Positions 1-12,248 of a DNA stretch of 64,000 nucleotides are shown one piece after another. Each line of letters opens with the position of its first letter. Position 1 is the stretch's first letter. The stretch is from Maea johnstoni (Eukaryota > Annelida > Polychaeta > Spionida > Magelonidae). Below the pieces are notes generated by a model. That model did not search any database, had not been told where the DNA came from, and saw only the letters and a program-made list of their open reading frames with translations. The position numbers were made by a program, and so were the translations under genes. Location of the stretch: the NCBI GenBank assembly GCA_963942565.1, contig OZ012685.1, positions 38,113,835-38,177,834 of the forward strand, read 5' to 3'.

Positions 1-184
1 GGTATTTAATTTTCGCTATTTTAGCACTTCCTGATAGTGCCATAATATCCTTCAAATAAATATCCTCCTTTGTATCTTTGCTTTGCGGAGTGCTTTATTG
101 CACAAATCTAAAGAAGCACAAATACCTCCCAACATGGTAGTAAAACGGAATTTTTAGCACCCCAAATTAAAGTCTTATACAGTA
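1..184. repeat. Dispersed repeat, copy 1 (cut by window edge)
   Basis: About 180 bp, roughly 80% alike by eye to 10954-11145. Both end in the same CAAATTAAAG...TACAGTA edge and both sit just 3' of an NPLOC4 exon. The TACTGTATA edge (read on the minus strand) suggests a TA-targeting MITE; no coding potential. Confidence 0.65.
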
Positions 185-223
185 TGCTCTCTTCCAGCAC
201 ACACATTCTCTGCATTGACTTAC

Positions 224-384
224 CTTATAGAAGACATCAGGTACGTACTGCTCGTTGGAGGATTCTTTGATGTAGCCGAGCTCGGGGGCATCTCGGGTGG
301 GAATGAGGCAGTCGTCCCGAACCAGCGCCATGCACTGGTTAGACACCTGGTAACCCTCAAAGTGAATCTGCTCCTGGGCATCGC
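224..384 (-). CDS. NPLOC4: NPLOC4 coding exon 11
   Basis: 161 nt encoding [20 protein letters not shown] and then [20 protein letters not shown], ending [13 protein letters not shown] before donor GTAAGT. This is the most strongly conserved stretch of NPL4. The next exon is not in bases 1-223. Confidence 0.95.
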
Positions 385-3300
385 CTGAGATAATAGCAAA
401 TTTGTTTATCAAGACTTTCAACATTTCAAATACAGGTGAACTTGGATATGACGGACCACTGTATGACAGATTTTTGCATATGACGGACGATATGCTTGGT
501 CCCAGTCAGGTACATATCAAGTATTCCTCATATGTATACCACAGATTTTGCATATGACGGACCAATTTTCCTGGTCCCATTGAGTCTGTCATATCCAAGT
601 TCACGTATCATATGCCATAAGTATGAGGTTTTCAGAGCATCTGTTAGGTAGAACTCATTCGTTTATCATTACTTTATAAATTCTAGATATCATAGTACCT
701 GTGAGAAAGGGCATACGTTAGATAGATTTCAAAATGAGTCTGCTCCTGCACCCTGTCTGCTGATATAGGATTTTCATTAATAAAAAGTTTTAACATTGCG
801 AACATCATCTAACAGATTTATAAGACAAAGCATCAATTAAAGCAACTTGCAGAGATGCTGCACAACTTCAGCACTAGGAATTGCCATAGCTGGTAACCAA
901 GGAAGGTTGCTTAAATCAGGAATAAGCCTATGGTTTCTTTTCAATTATAAAACTGACTTTAGACAATAATAATTTTTTGATACTGTATAATGACTGACCC
1001 TCATCTTTATTATTGATATGAAGACATATACAGTAGCAACACCTGTGAATACTTTTTTTCCAAATCGATTGCCACAAACTAGCCACTAAATAATACAGTG
1101 CCCTAGTTCTGATAATCTCCACTCTCCACCCTTGCCCTCTAACCCCAGACAAGATTTACTGTATATTCGCGCCATCTTACCTGTGACTACAACGGTGACA
1201 AACTTGGAGCCGAAGTGCCCCTCAGGTGAAAGTTTACATGGGTTGGGGTATTTATTCTGGAAATCAGCAGCCATGATACACTCCTCTGCACTGAGGAAAT
1301 GTGAGTTCTGGAACAGAGTGGAAATTGATAAGTAATCTGCTAGTATTCACATTTTTGTGAGGACTAAAAAGAGAGTATAATTGCGTTATTATGAAGGATG
1401 AGTAATCTGAGATGGAGATATGCAAATATTTCCAATAGGCCAAAATAGTGATTTAGGTCTACAGGAAAATATATTTTATTCAATTTCTTACTCCTGCCCT
1501 GATGGTCTAAGGCATTGCCACAGACTGCTAGCTGTCTCTCACCACTGTCCGGGTTTGAATTCCACTTGGGCATGTGATGAAGTTGCCAGTGACTTGGGGT
1601 TAGGTGGTGTTTTTTGCTGGGTATTCGGGTTTCCTTAACCAGCTACAACTGGCTATTACTTAGCTGAGATATGACAGAAAAAGTGAAGAAAAACAAAATT
1701 CCAAATCTGTAAACTTCAAAATGCAAAGATCACTAGACAAAGGATAAAGTGATCTACACTCTAATAATATACGATACCTACCCAATCTAAGTACAATTGA
1801 CCTTATATCCAAACGATATCCACCGTGCTTAGAATAGAACTTGCAACGCAAGATTCTACCTAAAAATAACATCCAATGACTGCTCACCTCCTCGTTCCAC
1901 TTACCTGCACAACCTCGCTCCCGATTCGCTCCTCCTCTGCCTATTTTTCTAAGTCACACAATGAGACCAGGCCACTGGGGAGGACGGGAGGGTGTGTACT
2001 TAGATTGGGTAGGTATCGTATATTATTAGAGTGTAGATCACTTTATCCTTTGTCTAGTGATCTTTGCACTCTATTACATATACTCCCTACCCAATCTAAG
2101 TACAATTGACCAGAATACCATAGCAATCCATAGCAGAATGCAGTGGCCTGAGTCAAAAAACCATAAATTGGTAGGGAAGTACACCAGGGAAACACCACCC
2201 GGGTGCCCAATGATACCTGACCGATGGGGCCCGCCCATAGTCATGACTACTAATACCTAATCCCTTCTTCTAAGCACCCCACTATCATCTTCTTTGGGAG
2301 TGGATGGGGGACGGTGGTTGTGGGCTATCATCTCCTTCCTGCTTAGTCAAAAAATAGTTGTACCATCAGCGCAGCTGTGCAAACAATGGGATTAGTAGTC
2401 AAACCGACATAATAACCATCTCATCCAATAATCCACCTACCAAGCTAGTATCCTCTAGAATGGATCCTCCTGGATTTCTCCCGAACCTCATATCGACAAG
2501 GGCATCCTGAACGTTCGTTTCCTGCCGGCCATTCATCATCAACCATTCCTCTCCTCCAGGAAGCTATCTTGAGTGGCAATCTTCATCCTCATCCCACCGA
2601 TCTGTGTTAAATATAACGTGCCTGCTAGTGCAATATGTGTTGGCTACCTATCGTCACTGATGGTACCTATAGAAAAGGCCCCCCCTCCTATGACCTCTCC
2701 GTTGCCTTCAAAACTGACGAAGCAAACTCCTGACCTGGTCCGCTGCCTGGTCTAAAATAAAAGTCTATAAAGGTTGTAGGCGACGCCCAATCCGCAGCCT
2801 CCAAAATGTGTCGGACTTCCACGCCCTTTAAAAGAGCATATGTTGTCGCCGCTGCCCTCACCGAGTGGGCTTTTATCTTCATTACTCTCAAAGCCTCTTC
2901 TGATGCATTGGCATATGCAAACTTTATTGTCTCAGTAATCCATCTGGCAATCGTCTTCTTCGACGCTCCTGCCCCTTGATTATCCCCATTACCATATGTC
3001 ACAAACAATCTTTGTTCCCCCTCTTTCCTCAGCGATTTCATCCTCTTCTTATAGCATTTCACTGCCCTGACCGGACATAAAAGTCTTTCTTCCTCACACG
3101 ACGCCATTTCCTCAAATTTGGGTATTACTATGGTCCTTCCTGCATAGTTTATCCTCGCGTTCTTGGGCACAAATCCCGGAACATACCCGACCTCAATACC
3201 GTGAGGCCTAACTAAAAACTTGGACTTCTCCACAGATAACGCTCCTAGTTCACTACTCCTCCTGGCCGTTGAAACAGCCACCAAAAACGCTGTTTTGTGG

Positions 3301-6300
3301 CTTAAAAATTTAAGCTGTGTCCCCTCCAAGGGTTCATAAGGCTCTTGAAACAAACTGTCCATAACCAACGGAAGACTCCAAGACTGGTAATCTATCTTCC
3401 TAGGAGGTCTTGCAATAACGGTCGCTTTCCGTATGTTTGCCACCTCCTCAATGTCACATAACTTCTTCCCATGAATCCTTCGATGCCATTTACTTATTGC
3501 CGCAATATAACCTCCCACTGTTCTCGCTGCTTTCCCCTCCTGGAAAATTTCATGCAGGAAATTACAAACTGATGCTAAAGAGGAATTAATGGGATCTTTA
3601 ACCCCATTCTTGTTACACCAATCCACGAAGACTCGGACTCTCGCATTGTAGCATGATTCTGTCGACCCCCTAATCTCCCCGGTTGCCAACTTCGCAGTTC
3701 CTTCTCGAAAGCCTCTTTCTCTGAGTCTCCTCCTCCTATCCTCCAAGCAACTAAATTTAGAAGCTGAGGGTCCGGATGGAATACCCACTGGCCGGGCATC
3801 TTTAGGAGCTTTTCCTTTATCGGCAGAGCGCGAGGAATGTCTATGAGCAGATCTATGAGAATCGACATCCATGGTCTTCTTCCCCAATTTGGCGCCACCA
3901 GGATCATTCTGGTCTTTGACTTTTTCACCTTTAGCAGCACCCTGCGTATGAGAGGCTGTGGTGGATAGGCATAGGATTCCATGTTGTCCCAACTCAACAG
4001 AAGCGCATCGTTGGCTATCGCATTGGGATCCTCCCGTAGGGAGCAATACAGCGGTAGCTTGGCGTTGCCCTCGCTCGCAAACAGGTCCACCTGAGGCCGA
4101 CCCCACAGCCGAAACAGATTCTCGACCACCGCCGGGCATAACGACCACTCGTGAGGGAGTCCCTTCCTCGAGTACAGGTCCGCTAGGACATTCTTCTCCC
4201 CCTGTACATATACCGCCACCATTTTCAACTGGCGATCCCTACACCAATTGAGCAGGTCCCATGTCAGGAAGCACAGCGTGGACGACCTCGTTCCCCCCTG
4301 CTTGTTCAGATATGTCACCACCGTCATATTGTCGCTTCTGACTTGAACTACGTCGCCCGGATTCCACATCTGACTGAAGTATATCAAGGCTCGGAACACC
4401 GCCAGCATCTCTAGATAATTGATATGCCGTTCCTTCTCCTGAGGCGACCATACGCCCCTGGTTTCCCCGCCCTGAACTAGATAGGCCCCCCAGCCTTCCA
4501 TACTCGCGTCGGTCACAAGCTCCCGATTCGGGATCAATGGAGACAACGGTAACCCCCTCTGAAGATTCTCCTTGTTCCGCCACCATTTCAGGTGACCCCT
4601 GAGTGAATTGAGGACTGGAATGAGATCGTCCAGGGACCCTGTACTGGGTTTCCAAAATGACTGGAGATAGATCTGTATTGGCCGTATGAATAATCTGGCC
4701 CACTCCACTTGATGTATGACGCTGTTCAGGCACCCCAGTAGTCTGAGATACAAAGACGCCGAAATCATCATCTTCCCCTGGATTGTCTTGACTAACTCTA
4801 CTATGGCCAAAATCCGATCCTCCGGAACCGACACCATGCCCACTTTGGTCATGAGCCTCAGTCCAATATGGACGGTGTCCTGGGAAGGTATTAGATCCGA
4901 CTTCTCCCAGTTGATTCTCAGCCCGACCTCGAGCATGAACTGGACCATTTTTTCGGACTTCCAAACCAAGAACGATCTTTCCTTGTCTTTCGCCAAGAAG
5001 TCGTCCAGGTATGGAGACGTGTACAATCCTATCTCCCTTCTGATGTACTCGGCCACCGGTGCCATCATCTTGGTGAAAATTCTGGGAGCTGTCGTCACCC
5101 CACAGGGTAAGACTCTGAATTCGTACATCTCCTCCCCTACACAAAATCTCAGGTATTTCCACTGCGACGGATGGATGGGCACGTGAAAATACGCGTCCTT
5201 CAGGTCTATTGAGACTAGCCAATCGTCTACCTCGACCTCCTGGATTACATCCGCTAGGGTGGACATCTTGAAGTGTTGTTTCTTCAAATACTGATTCAGT
5301 GGTTTTAAGTTTATTACGGGACGCCATTTTCCATTTTTCTTTGGGGCAAGAAATATCCTTGAATAAAACCCGCTTTGGGGATTGTACGGGACCCTGCGAA
5401 TAGCAGACTTTGCTAACATATCTGCTACCTCTCCTAATAACAGATCTCTTGAAACCTTGTCTGACGGGATTGGTGACCTGACTATGCCCCTGAACTGTGG
5501 AAACTCTAGAAACTCCATTCTGTACCCCCTTTCTACGACATCTAGAACCCACTTGTCCCTGCAAAATGTTTTCCAAATCCTTGAAAATTTCAGTAACCTC
5601 CCCCCCACCGGAACATCGGGAAACGGAGTTAGGAATTGGTCACTTCCTGGCGTTGGAATTGGCAGACCCTCTGCCTCTTCCACGTCCTCCACGATCTCCT
5701 CCTCTCCATGAGGGACGAAAAGGCTCTCTTTTATCTCGATTGTCCTGGAACTGGCGATAGTTGTTTCCGCCTTGTCTTGAGCCGTACCCTGACTGGTACT
5801 TGCCTCTGGAGGGTTGATCGAACCGAGGTTTCTTAGCTGACGGCCCTTGAGGTCTGTTGGAAGCAAAACGCTTCCTCCTCTCCAGTCTCTCCACTTCCTG
5901 TTTGGCCCGAGCTACTTGAGCATCCTTATCTCTAAACCCCTCTCCGTCAGGCAACCTGCCTGCGAAAAGATACTGGGATGGTAGACATGTCGCCCTTACC
6001 AATTTCTCACGATCCCCCTTCTCAAAAGGTGACCCCTCCAGAACCTGTCCCCGGACCTTCCTGAGGCTTAGCCCGTGCAGCCTTGCCGTCACCAGTCTTA
6101 GATCTTCCGAGGCCTTCTCCATCACCTTGAAAAACATCGGCAAGATGGACTCATCATCGCTACCGACCGAGGATTCATGCAGATTCTTCCCCGTCTCCAA
6201 CGCCATTCTGATAAAGGTAATAATCCGGAACATGGTGTTGGTTGAGGACAGAGTTTTATACGCCATTGATTGTTTATCAAACTTCGGCTCCTTCTTGCCC

Positions 6301-9095
6301 ATCATCGAGCACACCTCCTTGACATACACGTCAACATTAGGGTCCATTCCCAGTCTTTTGAAGTCCTTGTTGACAAACTGATACCCATTCTTAATCGCTT
6401 GTGTCACCAAACTCAAATTCTGGGTCGACGATGACGATGTCAGGACCTCGTTAACCTGCTTTCTCCAGGCTGAGCACTCTACCTCCGATACCGGTACCCT
6501 AGGTTGTCTAATATCCGCCTTCACTCCTGACGAATCAGCCTGATTGACCATTTTAGGTACCATGGTCGTTTTGTACAGCGAATCATCTGTCAGGACAACA
6601 TGAGTCCACATGGATTCATGGAAGTGTGCCTTAAAGGGAACACTCTCATCTAGACACACCCTGGCCCACTGTGCAGCCGTATTGGTCAAAACCGGTCCCT
6701 CCGCTGTCAAATCCCGACACACCTGGTCTGACATATAGGGCTTATAGTCATCCTTCCCGAGCTGGCTTTTAACTAGATCCCTCAGAGATAAGCTGTCCTC
6801 ATCGTTATTTCGTTCCTCCACCTCATCTTCCTTCCTTTTCTTATCCTCCTTATCCTTATCTTGGAACAGATGGATGACTACTGGCTGTTGACTAGCCCCC
6901 TGGGCCACCGTAGTTGTAGTAGTCAACGAAGGCACACTAACTGGGGGTGTTGTTTTAACTTGGGAATCTATCCTGGACAACCTTCGCTTAAATTCCACTA
7001 AGCTATCATCCTCCTCCTCCTCACTGCCTTCCTCAACGTCTTCTCCATCATCCACACCCGCCTGGGTGGGAGTTTCCATTACCGAAACATCATCATTTCC
7101 TCCCGCCTGGGAGAAAACGTGTCGGAGAAAAACTTTTTCATTTCCTCCTTGAATGAAAGTAGGCCATTTTTCATTTCGGACCGTAGTCCCTCAAACCCCC
7201 GCTCAAGGCTCTTCACTTTGCTCCAAACACTGGGCAACTCAATGGAGGGGCCCCCTGACGACCTGCCAGACCCCAAAGAACCACTTGCCTGGGGGGATTT
7301 GTGTCCCAAATCCCCATTTTCCTCCTTGTCCGATACGGCCGCATCTTCTCCATGGGCGCCGCCATGATGACTTGTGCGCGAAGCACTCTGGGAAGTCTTC
7401 CGCAACGGCTCGACAATTTCGCCCTCTTCTGCCGGCCCACCTGGGCGCGGCGACAGTCGGGGCATCTCTCCAACTCCCTCCTGTTCGTCCTTCTCTAGCC
7501 AACAGTTCGCCAAGAACTGTTGGTAATCTTTGTATCTGCCGAAAGGTGCGAGTTCTTCGCATTTATCGCAGAAATGGGAACGACCGATGTGTTCCCAACA
7601 TAGAGCGTGCGTGTCCTCCACGCGCAGCTTGGCCTGACAAGTTCTACATTTTCTCGTCGCCATTTTTTTCCCGGATCTCGTGTTCTGTCTGCTCATGCTG
7701 TACCACGGAGAAACCAACCGCACGGTGGAAGTGCTTAGAAAAAATAGGCAGAGGAGGAGCGAATCGGGAGCGAGGTTGTGCAGGTAAGTGGAACGAGGAG
7801 GTGAGCAGTCATTGGATGTTATTTTTAGGTAGAATCTTGCGTTGCAAGTTCTATTCTAAGCACGGTGGATATCGTTTGGATATAAGGTCAATTGTACTTA
7901 GATTGGGTAGGGAGTATATGTAATAGAGTGACTCCATTATAGTAGAAAGAATAAAACATTGATCTCATGAAACATGCTTATAACTGTACTTTTCCGTTGA
8001 TCCACCGATGAAGAGAGACTTACTATGTTTCCTCTGAAATGTTTGACGGTTCCTTTGGCTAGGTCCTCAGCTATGAGATCGGTGAAGATCCAGCCAACGG
8101 GCTGGAGCCCTAGTTTCTCTGCCAGCTGTGTGACGGCCTCCACCTTCTCATCCTCCAGCAGCTCAACACCATTCCTACTGCTCAGCTATAGAGAGAGATG
8201 GAATAACGGACTTGAGCAGGGGCACATCCACAATATGGGATTAGCATTGATGGGATTGATGTTTTAATTAACCCTTCCAAGATTTTTGAAAATCATCTAA
8301 ACCCAGTCATGTTGGTATTCATTGCGAAGCTCTCACTGAGAACTCTCAGATGAGTACTCATGTGCCAGGGTTTTGGTCATTTTTCAGGTTTTCTGCATTA
8401 TTTTGTAATGGCCTAAATAGCCATCAGCAGCGTAAGGATTGAAATTTTGACAATAAAAGATATAACTAGATATCTTTTAATTGTTTTTAACAAAAGATAT
8501 ACCAAGACACAGGTACCAAAGCAGCACCATACAATAATGTTTCAGGAGCAGATCAACATTTTCTCAGAGCACCTGCATATGGCAAATATAGGTCTTTTTC
8601 TTACCTGTGGAGGTTCGTATATAGCAGCTACGTTTGCCTTGATCCCAAGAGGCACCTCTTTGTAGGGCTCACATTTGCCGTACATTATGCCTATCCTCTG
8701 GTGGCCCGTGTTACGCCAGTAGTTCAGAAAGCGATTCACTAAATTACCATTTTCAAACTGGATGTAATCCACGTGTCGATATGTCTGCAAAAATAAGTAT
8801 GGTTACATATTACTTATTCAAATATTTTTCAAAATACTGCTACCAACATAAGTTTCAAAACCAACTTACCATGCCAGGAAGTTATAACAAATGCTAGAAT
8901 GGCCAGTATTATTTATCACGGATTAACTTATTTGAAAACCATTTTCTTTTGTTGTCTTTTGCATTGTTTGCATATTTTAGTTTCTATATAAAAATGTGTA
9001 ATAATAACAATAATAATAATAATGATAATAATAATAATAATAATAATAATAGCAAAAATAACAATAATAATAATAATAATTATAATATTAATAAC

Positions 9096-9138
<43 letters not shown>

Positions 9139-9144
9139 GTAATA

Positions 9145-9193
<49 letters not shown>

Positions 9194-11760
9194 CTATGAT
9201 AATAATAATCTTTATTTCTTTAAATGTTATGTTATGTTGAAATGAGTTCTGCTGTTCTCACCTGTCTATTGAGAGTGACAGCGTTGGGCTGACATTTGGT
9301 ACAGATTCCTCCCGGCCATGGAGGGTGCTCCTTGCAGCCAGGCTTGATCTTACAGCTGAGGTTTTCTAACTGTGCAAATTTTCCCCTGCGGAAAAGAAAG
9401 AAAGGAGGGTATAGCACTGTAAATTCATGGGTGGCACTTGCATCACATACGGTATGTTTCTGGTAGGGTCAGGGAAGATCTGGAAGGAGGGGGGGTGGGG
9501 GGGATTGGCAAAAAACACCTATATTTGGAAATATTACAATTTGATAGGTCCACCCACAACCCTCTTCAAAATTTTCTTTGTAAATTTATGATGAATTCTT
9601 AAGTTTCCTTCAAAAGTATCATAATTCCAGATGACAGATAATTCCAGAATACCAAGGCTTGAATGGATTAAATTAACCACAAAGAATTCCATACAGAGAA
9701 GAATTACCAGTTGCAAGTTCAACAAAAATTCTTATTTTCAAACCTAGTCATTATCATTGCACAAAGACATTTAGATTATAAGTGGTAGCTGAACCATAAT
9801 AATTAATAAATCACTGTCAGCTTTTGAGAATTACATTGTTCAGAGAAGAGAGTAAAACTCACTTATCGACACCTCCCCTCAGCTTTCTGATGTGCGAATG
9901 AAATGAGAGAAACTTGATAGGAGGATCAAGACTTCGCAGGTACTGCTCATCCCATGGCTGCAAGCAACAAGAGTACATCACAAGACTAGGAAAAATGTGT
10001 GGATATTGATGAGTTAATTCAAAAAGCAGTAACATCAAGGACATGCCTTAAAATTAATAGATATTCTCAAATTCTCAAAACAAAAGAAAATTGGCATTGT
10101 TCTTTTTAGTTCTATGAAATTGTAACATAAAGTGGCAATTGTACTTATGATTGCCATCTCAAAAAAGACAAGAAAAATATAGGATTTTGGCAGTTACATC
10201 ACATCCTTTTCCTTAATATTTGTTAAACTTGGCTCATATTTTTAAAATGGCAAAAAGCTTTGCATGTTAAAATCCACTTCTGAATTGTTTGTAAAGATCA
10301 TTTTCAATCGAGTTTTCCTTTCATGCCTTGGCCAAGTGCAAATTTGAAGTTAATGTCAAAAGAGCAATTGATTTATGACAGTACAAATCATTAGAGCAGA
10401 ACAAGTGTTACTGACTCTATTGCGAAATTATTACACAATACGTTTATAAGAAGTTAGGACTTTCCTTACCTCCAATGGTATACAGTGCAAACATTTCCCT
10501 TGTGGCCCATGACGGCATCTGTAAGAGAAAACACAGAAAACTCTTCAGACTTAAAGTTAAGTGGATCTTAAACATTCAACCATAGAACAAACTGAATTGT
10601 AACATATTTATCACAAATGAAGCTCCACTACCATCTATTGCATAACTCTGGTACACACATTAAAGAATACTTGTATCAACTCTAGTACATCTCTCTCTCT
10701 AAAATACATTTACCTTAACCTATCCATGCCTGTAGCACCCACAAATGTCAAACTAGTATCAATAAGATTACATTATTTATGAAAGACATTTCAAGGAGGC
10801 ACACTGGTCTGGAGGCAACTCCTTACAACTCTCCTTTAAATATCTTGTGAGTTTGACTTCCACATTTATCTCCAAAAGCACCATAGGTCCAGACCACACT
10901 TGTCTAGATCTTTTGAAATGAAAAACAACGCCTACTCTATAACTGGTATTTTTTACAGGCATTTAATATTCGCTAATTTTGCACTCCCCATGATAGCGCC
11001 AAAATAACATCCTTCGAATGAATATCCTGCTTTGTATCTCCTTTGTATCGCTGCTTGAATGCATGAAGCTAAATTAGCAAAAATACCCTCCAACAGGGCT
11101 GTAAAGCGAAATTTCTAGCACTCCAAATTAAAGCCATATACAGTATTTGGGTAGGACTTACAGCTGTTCGTTCCTACTCCTGTGAACTAAGCCATCATCC
11201 TTGTCCAGCAGCCTATCCACCTCATCCTCCACCACCACTATTGAGGGTTTCCTGGGTATGGCGGAAATAGGTGGCGCCACTGCATCTCTGATGCCGGAGC
11301 TGGTGCTAGGCTGTGGTCCACTGCTCTCCATCTCCTCCTCCACATCCACACCTGGGGCATCAAGGTACAGCATGTCCCCATGTCTGCAGGACAGAAAGCA
11401 TTTAGTTAGGCTGATGAGTGATAAGGTGTTGCGGAATTCATGTATCAGAGTATAGCCAAGCACGGCTGGCTTCCTATTACTTTTGGGCTATATAGCAAGA
11501 ATGCAAAATATTAGGTTAATGCTCCAATGTCCTCCCTTATGAAAATACATTGGATGTATCTAAATTCAACCAAAATTAGCTATTTTCAAATTATAGATAG
11601 TTGAGTGACATTTTGAAGCAAGTGATAGATCTATGCACCGCAGACTTTGACTGCAGTCTGAGGTACTTAATTAGCAGCCTACATATCACTGATTATGACC
11701 ATTCCTGTAGTTGTTGTTGTAGAAGTAGTAGTAGTAGTAGTAGAAGTAGTAGTAGTAGTG

Positions 11761-11850
<90 letters not shown>

Positions 11851-12029
11851 CAGGGCTTGAAATTAAGCGGGTTTTTTTCAGGGAGCCCAATTGCATCTTC
11901 AAAAGCTACCTATAAAAGGTTTTGTGTATAGAAATCAGTACATCTTTGGGCTCCCTGAAGAAATCTGAGGGAGCCCCAGGAGAATTCAAGGGAGCCCTCG
12001 GCTCCTGGCACCCCCTAATCTTGAGCCCT

Positions 12030-12116
<87 letters not shown>

Positions 12117-12117
12117 A

Positions 12118-12167
<50 letters not shown>

Positions 12168-12168
12168 A

Positions 12169-12248
<80 letters not shown>

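Larger units (their letters stand above)
1724..7930 (-). mobile_element. DIRS-type tyrosine-recombinase retrotransposon in NPLOC4 intron 9
   Basis: A 6.2-kb element, same orientation as NPLOC4. From its 5' end (right) it holds: a right terminal repeat (about 7734-7930), a Cys/His-rich open frame, a gag-like frame, a reverse transcriptase/RNase H frame, a tyrosine recombinase frame, an internal complementary region (about 1997-2113) and a left terminal repeat (about 1724-1952). The terminal repeats are inverted and nearly identical. The internal complementary region carries sequence complementary to both outer ends, which is the hallmark of DIRS elements and their circle-junction replication. 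Long overlapping frames and near-identical ends suggest a young copy that looks largely whole. Confidence 0.92.
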
